Assembly (NCBI RefSeq): GCF_041433555.1
Contig: NZ_JAPWBR010000005.1
Location: 1-64,000 of the forward strand
Origin: Granulicatella sp041433555
GTDB lineage: Bacteria; Bacillota; Bacilli; Lactobacillales; Aerococcaceae
Direction: 5' to 3'
Length of the DNA stretch: 64,000 bases
This document shows, piece by piece, positions 36,398 through 44,250 of the stretch. The notes beneath the pieces are model-generated. The model worked only from the letters and a program-made list of their open reading frames with translations. It had not been told where the DNA came from and made no database searches. Every line of letters begins with the position of its first letter. Within the stretch, counting starts at the first letter, position 1. Both the position numbers and the translations under genes were made by a program.

Positions 36398-36426
36398 AGA
36401 ATAGCATATTGAGTGCACTCCGTCAA
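36398..36426 (-). promoter_or_regulatory. adcC promoter with spacer palindrome
   Basis: TTGACG, exactly 17 bases, then TATTCT on the minus strand. The spacer holds GAGTGCACTC (36411-36420), a perfect 10-bp palindrome where a repressor would block RNA polymerase. It does not match the AdcR box (TTAACnnGTTAA) that I know. Confidence 0.6.
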
Positions 36427-36521
36427 TGTTTCGGGCTTTGGAAGCATCATCTGGAAACAAGGCGGACTATCGATTGTAACGTTCATTTTACTACTTGTTT
36501 TATAGTTGAAATACCATCTCT

Positions 36522-36591
36522 AAGAATTATTAGGGAATTTTACCAATAATTCTTTTTTTATATTGCTTTTCGGATTTCAGAGTGATATCAT
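36522..36591 (+). promoter_or_regulatory. terminator-like hairpin followed by the SPFH-gene promoter
   Basis: The hairpin AAGAATTATT/AATAATTCTT followed by seven T (36522-36559) lies directly upstream of a promoter TTGCTT-17-TATCAT (36563-36591) for the SPFH gene. The hairpin may insulate the gene from upstream transcription. Confidence 0.5.
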
Positions 36592-36623
36592 TTAGATATC
36601 AAATAGACAAAGGAGTCTTTTTT

Positions 36624-37646
36624 ATGAACGAAAAAATTTTAAAAACAAAATCTAACGGTTTTGCTGCGTTGTTTAGCATTTTACTTCTACTCATCCTTTC
36701 AGTTGTGGGCTTTATTTCCTCAATTGTGTTGATAACAAATGAAGGCCTACAAGTAGTTTGTATTATCCTCAGCATTCTAGTATTTATCAGCAGTCTTATC
36801 CTTTTTGGAGGACTAAAAGTTGTTAAACCTCAAGAAGCGATTGTTTTGACGCTCTTTGGTGAGTACACAGGAAGTATTAAAGAACCTGGCTTCTATTTTG
36901 TAAATCCATTTAGCGTGTCTGTAAACCCTGCTGCCAAAACAAAATTAGGCCAAAGCGGTGACGTCGACCGTCAAAGTACTCCTGTTACTATTAGCACTAC
37001 AGGCGGCGTTGAAGCGAACTTGAATGCCTTAAAAAATCAAATTTCTCTAAAAATTATGACGTTAAACAACTCTCGTCAAAAGATTAACGATTGCCTAGGG
37101 AACCCTGTTGAAATCGGAATCGCTGTTACTTGGAGAGTGGTCGATACGGCTAAAGCAGTCTTCAACGTAGATAACTACAAAGAATACTTATCGCTTCAAT
37201 GTGATAGCGCGCTTCGTAATATTGTGCGTATTTATCCATATGATGTGGCTCCAAACGTTGATACAACTGGGGATGGTATTGCCGATGAAGGTAGCTTACG
37301 TGGTTCAAGTGAAGTCGTTGCAAAACGTATTCGCGATGAAATCCAAGCACGTGTTGAAAATGCAGGTCTTGAAATCATCGAAGCACGTATCACTTACCTT
37401 GCTTACGCTCCAGAAATCGCTGCAGTAATGCTTCAACGTCAACAAGCTTCTGCAATTATTGACGCTAGAAAGATGATCGTAGACGGTGCTGTTGGAATGG
37501 TTGAAATGGCGCTAGAACGCTTAAATGAAGGAGAACTCGTAGAACTGGATGAAGAACGTAAAGCTGCGATGGTCTCTAACTTACTCGTTGTTCTTTGCGG
37601 CAATCATGATGCTCAACCAATCGTTAATACAGGAAGCTTGTACTAA
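36624..37646 (+). CDS. SPFH (band 7/prohibitin-like) membrane protein
   Basis: The protein has 340 residues; the start follows AAAGGAG. Two adjacent hydrophobic helices (about 10-35 and 42-64) are followed by an SPFH domain (VVKPQEAIVLTLFGEYTGSIKEPGFYFVNPF). Later come EIGIAVTWRVVDTAKAVFNVDNY and a helical region ending in QASAIIDARKMIVDGAVGMVEMAL. SPFH proteins form membrane-associated oligomers that organise microdomains. Its partner is the ribbon-helix-helix protein two bases downstream. Confidence 0.9.
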   Translation: MNEKILKTKSNGFAALFSILLLLILSVVGFISSIVLITNEGLQVVCIILSILVFISSLILFGGLKVVKPQEAIVLTLFGEYTGSIKEPGFYFVNPFSVSVNPAAKTKLGQSGDVDRQSTPVTISTTGGVEANLNALKNQISLKIMTLNNSRQKINDCLGNPVEIGIAVTWRVVDTAKAVFNVDNYKEYLSLQCDSALRNIVRIYPYDVAPNVDTTGDGIADEGSLRGSSEVVAKRIRDEIQARVENAGLEIIEARITYLAYAPEIAAVMLQRQQASAIIDARKMIVDGAVGMVEMALERLNEGELVELDEERKAAMVSNLLVVLCGNHDAQPIVNTGSLY

Positions 37647-37648
37647 CG

Positions 37649-37852
37649 ATGGCTGATTTAAAGAAAAAACAAATTCCATTACGACTGTCATCTAAATTAT
37701 ATGCTGCTATCGCATCATGGGCAGAAGATGATTTTAGATCAGTCAATGGACAAATCGAATATTTATTAACGGAATGTGTGAAACAACGTAAGAAAGATGG
37801 TAAATACGTCTCTGAAACCATTGACGAACCATTTGAAATCGACATTGAATAA
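37649..37852 (+). CDS. Arc-like ribbon-helix-helix protein
   Basis: The protein has 67 residues. KKKQIPLRLSSKLYAAIASWAEDDFRSVNGQIEYLLTE fits an Arc/MetJ ribbon-helix-helix, with the strand first and two helices after it. An acidic tail follows. Its ATG is two bases after the SPFH stop codon, so translation is coupled. Pairing of SPFH and Arc-like genes is, to my recollection, common in Firmicutes; the role is unknown. Confidence 0.8.
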   Translation: MADLKKKQIPLRLSSKLYAAIASWAEDDFRSVNGQIEYLLTECVKQRKKDGKYVSETIDEPFEIDIE

Positions 37853-37857
37853 CAAAA

Positions 37858-37881
37858 AGGATGGACGAAATTCGTCTATCC
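37858..37881 (+). terminator. terminator of the SPFH-Arc pair
   Basis: AGGATGGACGA/TCGTCTATCCT hairpin followed by T-rich sequence. Confidence 0.75.
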
Positions 37882-37955
37882 TCTTTATTTTCTCTTCAAA
37901 CTACCAGCAATCGTTGCTTTCCCGCAACCAAAAGAAAATTAAATTTAAGCACCAT

Positions 37956-38138
37956 GATTACGCAGAATCATGAGGATTTTATAATAACAGTAACGTGTTT
38001 CGCAAAAAAGACGAATTAAAGGGAGTTCGGAATTCATTCCGTACTCCCTTTTTGAGTTTTTTAGGCGAGAGACTCTAGGCTCGAGCCGGTGCAACGTTAC
38101 CGTTATTATAAACAAATCCGCAAGGATTCGAAGTAATC
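37956..38138. ncRNA. structured intergenic element, copy 2 (unrecognised family)
   Basis: This 183-bp element is closed by GATTAC/GTAATC. It has a long stem of AGGATTTTATAATAACAGTAA against the TTACCGTTATTATAAACAAATCC side, a distal hairpin GGGAGTTCGGAAT...ATTCCGTACTCCC, the block AGGCTCGAGCCGGTGC, and the 3' hairpin AATCC-GCAA-GGATT. All except the distal hairpin correspond to copy 1 at 13662-13850. It starts ten bases after the stop codon of the PIN/TRAM gene. Confidence 0.55.
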
Positions 38139-38148
38139 TTTTTGCACT

Positions 38149-39273
38149 TTATTGTTTAATTTTCTTTTGGCTATGCAGTGGTTTAGCGAAAATCATACGA
38201 CCTGCTGCAGTTTGAAGGGCGCTCGTTACGACCACTTCAATCTCTTGATTCATATAATATTGTCCATCTTCCACGACAATCATCGTACCGTCATCCAAGT
38301 ACGCAACCCCTTGTTGGCGCTCCGTTCCCGATTTAACCACTGTCGTCTTCAAGGTTTCCCCTGGAATCACAACTGGCTTGATGGCTTGCGCTAACGCATT
38401 AATATTAAAGACTGGCACATTTTGGAACTCGCTGACTTTATTTAAGTTAAAGTCGTTCGTGATAATAATGCCATCAATCGCCTTTGCCAAGCGAATTAAC
38501 TTGCGGTCTACTTCATTAATATCGTCATAGTCTCCATCGTAAATTTCTACTTTAATATTCTCTTCTTTTTGAAGAGCGTTTAAAATATCTAATCCACGGC
38601 GCCCTCTCACACGCTTCAAGCTATCGGCGCTATCGGCGATATATTGTAATTCATTCAGTACAAATACTGGAATCACGAGGATCCCTTCGATAAAACCTGT
38701 TTTAGCGATATCGTAAATTCGTCCATCAATAATGACGCTTGTATCAAGCAGTTTGTATTTTCTGAAGTTATCTCCTGCTTTACGTTCAAGCACTGGAGAA
38801 TCCTCCGTTTTCTTTCTTGTCCCCGTAAAAGCTTTTAAAATATCTTCACGACGCGTCGTTCCGACATAAAAGCCAAGGTACCCAAAGATAATACTTAAGG
38901 CGATTGGTAAAGCTTGCGTAATTGCTGGAATTTGTAAGTTTGTAAATGGCAATCCAACGAGCCATGCGACTAAGAGCCCAATCAGTGCACCAATCATTCC
39001 AAAGAGTAAATAGCTCACAGAAAGTTGGCTAACGAGTTTTTCAAGTCTACGAATACCCTTTAAAATCGGATCCGTCACGAATAGGGAAATAAAGAATAAA
39101 ATAATAGCACCTAACAAAATATTCGTAACTTGCGATGTTAACCATTCATTCGCAATGTTGAATGCTTGCCATAGACTTGGAAAGTACGTTGCACCTAAAG
39201 ACCCTCCAAGCAATACGAAAATCAGTTGCAATAACTTTCTTCCGTATGCTCGAAATTTTTTAGGTTGTTCCAT
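38149..39273 (-). CDS. PIN/TRAM-domain membrane protein (YacL-like)
   Basis: The protein has 374 residues; the start MEQPKKFRAYG is taken behind GAAAGGAGAAC, rejecting a longer frame that overlaps radA. Four membrane helices occupy the first ~130 residues. A PIN nuclease domain follows with LLDTSVIIDGRIYDI and conserved acids in DDINEVDRKLIRLAK and ITNDFNLNK. A TRAM domain (GVAYLDDGTMIVVEDG) closes it. It is likely a membrane-anchored RNase; the target is unknown. Downstream of radA, 14 bases away. Confidence 0.88.
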   Translation of the reverse strand: MEQPKKFRAYGRKLLQLIFVLLGGSLGATYFPSLWQAFNIANEWLTSQVTNILLGAIILFFISLFVTDPILKGIRRLEKLVSQLSVSYLLFGMIGALIGLLVAWLVGLPFTNLQIPAITQALPIALSIIFGYLGFYVGTTRREDILKAFTGTRKKTEDSPVLERKAGDNFRKYKLLDTSVIIDGRIYDIAKTGFIEGILVIPVFVLNELQYIADSADSLKRVRGRRGLDILNALQKEENIKVEIYDGDYDDINEVDRKLIRLAKAIDGIIITNDFNLNKVSEFQNVPVFNINALAQAIKPVVIPGETLKTTVVKSGTERQQGVAYLDDGTMIVVEDGQYYMNQEIEVVVTSALQTAAGRMIFAKPLHSQKKIKQ

Positions 39274-39287
39274 AACCGTTCTCCTTT

Positions 39288-40673
39288 CTAATTTTCTTTT
39301 CCGAAGGCTTTGTAAATAGCTTCTTTGACAGAAGATACTCCAACGACTTCGATATTTTTTGGAAGTTCCCATCCATCTAAATTATTTTTTGGAATAAAGA
39401 CACGCTTGAATCCGAGCTTTTCAGCTTCGCGAACACGGTCATAGACACGATTCACTTTACGAATTTCACCAGTCAAGCCGATTTCTCCGATAAAGCAATC
39501 ACCCATCTGCGTTTCTTTTTCCTTGTAACTTGAAACAATACTCATCGCAATCGCTAAGTCGACTGCGGGTTCATTGAGTTTCAAACCACCTGTTGATTTA
39601 AAGTAAGCATCTTGGTTTTGTAATAGAAGTCCTGCACGTTTCTCAAGCACCGCCATCAAGAGCGCTACACGATTATAGTCCAGACCGCTTGTCGTACGGC
39701 GTGCATTTCCAAAGGCCGTTGGTGACAATAAACATTGCACCTCGGTTAAAATTGGCCTTGTTCCTTCAAGAGATACGACGATTGCCGAACCTGTTGCGCC
39801 AGCCAGACGTTCTTCTAAAAAGACTTCGGAAGGATTCGTTACTTCGTTCAGCCCTTCTTGATGCATTTCGAAAACGCCAATCTCGTTGGTGGATCCAAAA
39901 CGGTTTTTCACGGAACGAAGCACGCGGAAGCTATGATGTTTATCCCCTTCGAAATAAAGAACAGTATCCACCATATGTTCCAACATACGTGGCCCTGCTA
40001 ATGCTCCTTCTTTTGTCACGTGACCTACGATAAAGATGGCAATCTGATTGAGCTTTGCAAGTCGCATCAATGTAGCTGTCGCCTCACGAACATGAGACAC
40101 ACTTCCTGCAACCCCATTTGCTTGCGGATGTGTCATCGTTTGAATCGAGTCGATAATGACATAGTCTGGTTTCAATGCTTCCACTTGCGCAACGATATCT
40201 TCTAGGTTTGTTTCAGCGTAAATATAAAATCCGTCTGCTTGCATCCCGAGACGCTCCGCACGCATTTTAATTTGAGACGCACTTTCTTCTCCCGAGACAT
40301 AGAGAACCGTTCCTTGTGTTTGTTGTAATTCACTAGACACTTGTAATAATAAGGTAGATTTTCCAATCCCAGGGTCCCCACCAATTAATACTAGAGAACC
40401 TGGAACCACGCCACCCCCGAGCACACGGTCGAGTTCGCTAATGGAGGTCTTCACACGATTCACGCGCTCATAAGAAACTTGATCTAATCGCATTGGTTTT
40501 GTCTTATGTGCTTCTTCTGAATGTTGCACTAAGGAAGGACGTTTAGCATTGCTCGTCGTTTCCTTGAACTCTTCCATCGTAGACCAGTTCCCGCAGTTTG
40601 GGCATTTCCCTAAATATTTTGGTGAATTATATCCACACTCTCTACATACAAAACTTGTGGCTGCTTTTGCCAT
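39288..40673 (-). CDS. radA: DNA repair protein RadA
   Basis: The protein has 461 residues. The zinc motif CRECG...CPNCGNW is at the N-terminus, then Walker A GGDPGIGKSTLL, the RadA-specific KNRFG and a Lon-like C-terminal domain (LNEPAVDLAIAMSIVSS). RadA promotes branch migration during recombination. It is the middle gene of dut-radA-PIN/TRAM, all in the same direction with short gaps. Confidence 0.97.
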   Translation of the reverse strand: MAKAATSFVCRECGYNSPKYLGKCPNCGNWSTMEEFKETTSNAKRPSLVQHSEEAHKTKPMRLDQVSYERVNRVKTSISELDRVLGGGVVPGSLVLIGGDPGIGKSTLLLQVSSELQQTQGTVLYVSGEESASQIKMRAERLGMQADGFYIYAETNLEDIVAQVEALKPDYVIIDSIQTMTHPQANGVAGSVSHVREATATLMRLAKLNQIAIFIVGHVTKEGALAGPRMLEHMVDTVLYFEGDKHHSFRVLRSVKNRFGSTNEIGVFEMHQEGLNEVTNPSEVFLEERLAGATGSAIVVSLEGTRPILTEVQCLLSPTAFGNARRTTSGLDYNRVALLMAVLEKRAGLLLQNQDAYFKSTGGLKLNEPAVDLAIAMSIVSSYKEKETQMGDCFIGEIGLTGEIRKVNRVYDRVREAEKLGFKRVFIPKNNLDGWELPKNIEVVGVSSVKEAIYKAFGKEN

Positions 40674-40685
40674 TTTGGCTCCTTT

Positions 40686-41249
40686 CTAACGAACGCCAGA
40701 AGAACCAAAGCCGCCTGTACGTTCATTCATATCGTTTTCTTCATCCGCATCCGCTTTTAAGAACGGTAGGAAGATTCCTTGGCCGATACGATCGCCTTTT
40801 TTAATTTCTTTATCGAATAATCCGAAGTTTAATAATTGGAAGTAAATATGCCCTTCATTGTCAGGGTTGTTGTAGTAGTCGCTATCCACGATTCCCACAC
40901 CGTTTGGTAAGACAAGGAAGTGTTTCAATGGGTTACTTGAGCGGTTCGCCAATTGTAAGTACTCATCTTCTTGCATATAAGACTTGATTCCCGTTGGAAC
41001 AAGAACCGGTTTTAAGACTTTTTGCTCTTTCGCAAGTTCCGCTTCCACTGTTTCTTTATCCGTTGTATAAATCCATTGTTTTAATTGAGTGGCTGCAAAT
41101 TTGAAAAGCATTTTCCAAATGCTTGGTAATACGATATCTTCGGCAGCTTCGAAGTCATACCCTGCTGAATGTTTTGTCGAACGTTTTGGAACTGTGATTC
41201 CTTTTCCTTCATAAGCAGATACGATTTCAAATCCACGTTTTCTTTCCAT
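40686..41249 (-). CDS. dut: dUTP diphosphatase (trimeric dUTPase family)
   Basis: The protein has 187 residues from MERKRGFEIVS at 41249. dUTPase motifs are HSAGYDFEAAEDIVLPS (1), ANRSSNPL (2), NGVGIVDSDYYNN (3), KGDRIGQGIF (4) and RTGGFGSSG (5). The insert of about 40 residues between motifs 1 and 2 (TKETVEAELAKEQKVLKP) is longer than in short dUTPases. It removes dUTP and supplies dUMP. RBS AAAAAGGTG. Confidence 0.9.
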   Translation of the reverse strand: MERKRGFEIVSAYEGKGITVPKRSTKHSAGYDFEAAEDIVLPSIWKMLFKFAATQLKQWIYTTDKETVEAELAKEQKVLKPVLVPTGIKSYMQEDEYLQLANRSSNPLKHFLVLPNGVGIVDSDYYNNPDNEGHIYFQLLNFGLFDKEIKKGDRIGQGIFLPFLKADADEENDMNERTGGFGSSGVR

Positions 41250-41490
41250 TTCATCACCTTTTTCATGTAAGTTTCTAACCCCTATCATAACATTGTTTGG
41301 CACGTGTTGCATCCTTCTCAATACTTTTTTACTTCTTTATTATAAGTTACGTCCAAATTTTAAAAATAAGGGATACTTTTTGGGCAAAGTGCACAATTTT
41401 TACAGTCGTTTTTGTGCAACCTTCCCCTATCTCTTTTCCTCAAAAAAACGTAAACTGTTACTGTAAAACAAATTATAGGGGGAAATCCTA

Positions 41491-42594
41491 ATGGTAGAAA
41501 TGCAATTAAATCATATTCACAAAAAATATGACAACGCGGAAAACTATTCCGTAACAGACTTTAACTTACACATCAAAGACCGCGAGTTCATCGTATTCGT
41601 AGGTCCTTCAGGATGCGGTAAATCAACAACTCTTCGTATGATCGCTGGTCTTGAAGATATTTCTGAAGGGGAATTAAAAATTGGCGACGTTGTAATGAAC
41701 GACGTGGCTCCAAAAGATCGTGATATCGCGATGGTATTCCAAAACTATGCCCTATATCCTCACATGAGCGTATATGACAACATGGCATTCGGTTTGAAAT
41801 TACGTAAATACGACAAAGCTGAAATTGACAAACGTGTTAAAAACGCAGCAGAAATCTTAGGCTTAGCTCAATACTTAGAACGTAAACCAGCAGCTTTATC
41901 TGGTGGTCAACGTCAACGTGTGGCTTTAGGACGTGCGATCGTTCGTGATGCGAAAGTATTCTTAATGGACGAACCTCTTTCTAACTTAGATGCTAAATTA
42001 CGTGTTGCGATGCGTGCTGAAATTGCGAAATTACACCGTCGTTTAGAAACAACAACAATTTACGTAACTCACGACCAAACAGAAGCGATGACAATGGCTG
42101 ACCGTATCGTAATCATGAAAGATGGTTTCGTACAACAAATCGGTTCACCACAAGAAGTGTACAACACTCCTAACAACGTATTCGTAGCTGGATTCATCGG
42201 ATCACCAGCAATGAACTTCTTCAATGTAACATTGAAAGATGGCGTGATTTCAAATGGTAAAGGTTTATCATTACAATTACCTGAAGCAAAGAGAAAACTT
42301 CTTGAAGACAAAGGTTACAATGGAAAAGAATTAATCTTCGGTATCCGTCCAGAAGATATCGAAAGTTCTCAAATCGCTATCGATACTTACCCATCATCTT
42401 CAGTGAAAGCAGAAGTTGTCGTATCAGAATTACTTGGTGCAGAAACAATGCTTTACACTCGTGTTGACGATACTGAATTCGTATCTAAAGTGGATGCTCG
42501 TGACTTCCACAACCCAGGCGAAACAGTTGAATTAGCATTCGACTTAAACAAATCTCACTTCTTCGATAAAGAAACTGAGGAAGTTATTCGCTAA
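41491..42594 (+). CDS. sugar ABC transporter ATPase, MsmK/UgpC type
   Basis: The protein has 367 residues. Walker A is GPSGCGKST, signature LSGGQRQR and Walker B KVFLMDEPLSNLD, with MOI-like TOBE domains in the last third (FGIRPEDI). It is a shared-type ATPase serving multi-sugar or maltodextrin permeases; no permease or binding-protein gene is adjacent, which fits an ATPase used by several systems. AGGGGG precedes the ATG. Codon use is that of a highly expressed gene. Confidence 0.9.
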   Translation: MVEMQLNHIHKKYDNAENYSVTDFNLHIKDREFIVFVGPSGCGKSTTLRMIAGLEDISEGELKIGDVVMNDVAPKDRDIAMVFQNYALYPHMSVYDNMAFGLKLRKYDKAEIDKRVKNAAEILGLAQYLERKPAALSGGQRQRVALGRAIVRDAKVFLMDEPLSNLDAKLRVAMRAEIAKLHRRLETTTIYVTHDQTEAMTMADRIVIMKDGFVQQIGSPQEVYNTPNNVFVAGFIGSPAMNFFNVTLKDGVISNGKGLSLQLPEAKRKLLEDKGYNGKELIFGIRPEDIESSQIAIDTYPSSSVKAEVVVSELLGAETMLYTRVDDTEFVSKVDARDFHNPGETVELAFDLNKSHFFDKETEEVIR

Positions 42595-42614
42595 GAATAA
42601 ACTATAGAAACTAC

Positions 42615-42650
42615 AAAAGCTGACAGCTCGAATGAGCCGTCAGCTTTTTT
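42615..42650 (+). terminator. terminator of the sugar-ABC ATPase gene
   Basis: AAAAGCTGAC / GTCAGCTTTT stem with a TTTTTT tail and nested GCTC/GAGC. Confidence 0.9.
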
Positions 42651-42661
42651 CATTTATCTAT

Positions 42662-43000
42662 TTATTCGTCTACTTCTTGAAGCTCACATTCAAAACGATA
42701 TTCAAAGAACTTCTCGATAACGGCTTTGAGTTCATCATTACTTAGCTTTTTAATAATCGCATCGAAATCAATCGCTTCTAGTTCTTCCTCAGTCAGCTTT
42801 TGATAAGGTGGTAAATCAGAATACTTTCTTAACTCATCATAAACAATGAAATCCCCATCGATAAACGATTCGATAAGCCCACGTTTTTGAAGAAGGTAAA
42901 ACAACGCTTGATAACTATCTCCAGTAAAACTATAGACTGTTTTATCCGAATAAATACCACAGCAGTGTGTTTGATTGAGATTTAATTTTACTTTTGTCAT
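42662..43000 (-). CDS. hypothetical protein, 112 residues
   Basis: This soluble protein starts MTKVKLNLNQTHCCGIYSDK and ends in a very acidic tail. Charged helices (TEEELEAIDFDAIIKKL) take up its second half. I do not recognise a family. It converges on the ABC ATPase gene and sits next to tRNA-Ser and the element remnant, so it may be core or carried in. Expression looks possible from the AGGCTAAAC context. Confidence 0.6.
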   Translation of the reverse strand: MTKVKLNLNQTHCCGIYSDKTVYSFTGDSYQALFYLLQKRGLIESFIDGDFIVYDELRKYSDLPPYQKLTEEELEAIDFDAIIKKLSNDELKAVIEKFFEYRFECELQEVDE

Positions 43001-43095
43001 CCTAGTTTAGCCTCCATTACTCTATAAAAACCTATCTAAATAAGAAGCTACGGGACAAAACTTACCGTAACTTTGATATAGCCACAAAAAGATAA

Positions 43096-43182
43096 GGAGA
43101 AGAGGAGATTTGAACTCCCGCGCCGCTTTCACGACCTATCGCATTTCGAGTGCGACCCCTTCAGCCTCTTGGGTACTTCTCC
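43096..43182 (-). tRNA. tRNA-Ser(CGA)
   Basis: The 87-nt gene has a 7-bp acceptor stem GGAGAAG/CTTCTCC, a long variable arm typical of serine, the T-loop GTTCAAATC and an anticodon loop CTCGAAA, giving anticodon CGA (reads UCG). CCA is not encoded. It stands alone with its own promoter. Confidence 0.95.
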
Positions 43183-43190
43183 ATGGTTCT

Positions 43191-43219
43191 AGTATAGTAC
43201 GGAGATATTCTTCAATCAA
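43191..43219 (-). promoter_or_regulatory. tRNA-Ser promoter
   Basis: TTGATT, 17 bases, TATACT on the minus strand, ending 8 bases before the mature tRNA 5' end. Confidence 0.75.
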
Positions 43220-43357
43220 TCACTTTTTCAAGAAAAAATTTCAAATTCAAAAATTGACATTCAATACTCGTTTTCATTATACTAAGCGTACATTAGAGGT
43301 GCGATTTATCGCAGGCTCTACAGATGATATTTTTCAGAGATGTTTTACCGGCTCTGC

Positions 43358-43383
43358 AAAGGACACCTAAATAGGTGTCCTTT
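43358..43383. terminator. hairpin AAAGGACACCT/AGGTGTCCTTT
   Basis: An 11-bp perfect stem with loop AAAT and flanking T's, within the remnant region. No intact gene adjoins it; probably a leftover terminator. Confidence 0.6.
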
Positions 43384-43476
43384 CTTATTTTAAAATATCG
43401 CACTACCAACCCTAGTTGATAATCTCCATTATTAAGACATGAATATAAAGTCAAAAGGATCGTCAAAAAGCAGGAG

Positions 43477-43666
43477 TTACTTCTCCTGCTTTTGTAATTT
43501 TTCGGCATATTCAGTTAACGCGCATCCTGTTTTAATGGTTAAATTTTCTATCTTACGTTCGCCACTAACCAATCGACTTAAAACAGATAATGTAACGCCT
43601 GTATCTTTATTAATTCTATATTGAGTTGCATTATTTAACAGCCATTCTCTCAGTGTCTACTTTCAT
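43477..43666 (-). pseudogene. small XRE/Cro-type HTH protein, frameshifted
   Basis: The frame from the ATG at 43666 (MKVDTERMAVK) stops after 11 codons. The adjacent frame continues as REWLLNNATQYRINKDTG and then VTLSVLSRLVSGERKI, an HTH pattern, and ends at 43477. One indel near 43651 joins them into a ~63-residue phage-like regulator. Its stop codon lies inside a terminator hairpin (GCAGGAG...CTCCTGC). Last gene of a three-gene remnant operon. Confidence 0.6.
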
Positions 43667-43674
43667 ATTATCAC

Positions 43675-43776
43675 CTACTTAAATATAAACCACATGATTA
43701 CTCCTATGAAAATTAGCCATCCGATAAATGCTTTCCAGTCAAATTTATGTTTTGTTATTTTAAAGTTTACTTTCAT
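43675..43776 (-). CDS. small single-pass membrane peptide
   Basis: The 33-residue peptide has a basic N-terminus (MKVNFKITKHKF) and one hydrophobic helix (AFIGWLIFIGVIMWFIF). It sits between the 37-residue ORF and the frameshifted HTH gene on the same strand; GTAGGTGAT for the next gene overlaps its stop. No clear Shine-Dalgarno for itself. It belongs to the mobile-element remnant; function unknown. Confidence 0.45.
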   Translation of the reverse strand: MKVNFKITKHKFDWKAFIGWLIFIGVIMWFIFK

Positions 43777-43817
43777 TTTTACATACTCTATGATACAATT
43801 TTGGTAAAGGAGTGAGG

Positions 43818-43931
43818 CTATTCGCCCCACTCGATTTCCCACTCAATTGTGAAGATTACTAAGTTTAGTTTGAAGGTTAGTTTTGTTTTCTCCCTTTTGA
43901 GTGGCTTTTTCTTTACCATATTTCGTCTCAT
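43818..43931 (-). CDS. 37-residue basic peptide of mobile-element remnant
   Basis: GAAAGGAG precedes an ATG encoding a lysine-rich peptide (MRRNMVKKKPLKREK...) that ends TIEWEIEWGE. It is first behind the promoter/operator at 43979-44006. The bases coding for its IEWE share 14 identical positions with the guaA 3' end. Short but well initiated; I do not recognise the family. Confidence 0.45.
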   Translation of the reverse strand: MRRNMVKKKPLKREKTKLTFKLNLVIFTIEWEIEWGE

Positions 43932-43978
43932 ATTTTTCTCCTTTCATAATTGTTAAGGGCATCTCCTTTACAATTAAT

Positions 43979-44006
43979 GTTATATCACTTTAGTGTAATA
44001 TATCAA
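43979..44006 (-). promoter_or_regulatory. promoter with CACTTTAGTG operator
   Basis: TTGATA, 16 bases, TATAAC on the minus strand. The spacer is an imperfect palindrome around CACTTTAGTG, resembling operators of phage/ICE cI-like repressors. It drives the small remnant operon. Confidence 0.6.
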
Positions 44007-44042
44007 CAGATTTTAAAAAATATTTTTGAAGAAAATGCAAAA

Positions 44043-44072
44043 AAAGCCTATCTAATGATTTAGATAGGCTTT
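44043..44072 (-). terminator. terminator of the endolysin remnant
   Basis: AAAGCCTATCTA/TAGATAGGCTTT stem with an A/T-run, 3' of the lysin fragment in the minus direction. Confidence 0.8.
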
Positions 44073-44077
44073 ATAAA

Positions 44078-44236
44078 TTATTTAACTGTAATCAATCCTT
44101 CTGGCTCGACTGTGAAGTCTGGCTTCTCTGCCATAGTTCCGTCTTCGCTGTTATAGTACCATTCGTTATTGATTTTTTCCAACCAGTAGCCATTACACCA
44201 TCGGCATCTAACCAATACCATGCTGAACCACACTCG
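44078..44236 (-). pseudogene. choline-binding endolysin C-terminal remnant, frameshifted
   Basis: AWYWLDADGVMATGWKK in one frame is followed by INNEWYYNSEDGTMAEKPDF and a tail ending GLITVK in the next. These are cell-wall-binding (CW_1/GW-type) repeats as in pneumococcal phage lysins. A frameshift lies near 44180, and the enzymatic domain is absent. It indicates a former prophage whose host has choline-containing wall polymers (inference). Confidence 0.7.
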
Positions 44237-44250
44237 TTTGAAGATAAATA

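Noticed and set aside
43293..43508. 71-codon minus-strand ORF in the remnant region
   Set aside because: It overlaps the HTH remnant and two terminator hairpins, and its composition is not protein-like.
7154..43850. attL/attR of a single 36-kb island
   Set aside because: The interval between the 14-bp matches consists mostly of core genes (coaA, uvrA, radA, purR), so it is not one integrated element.
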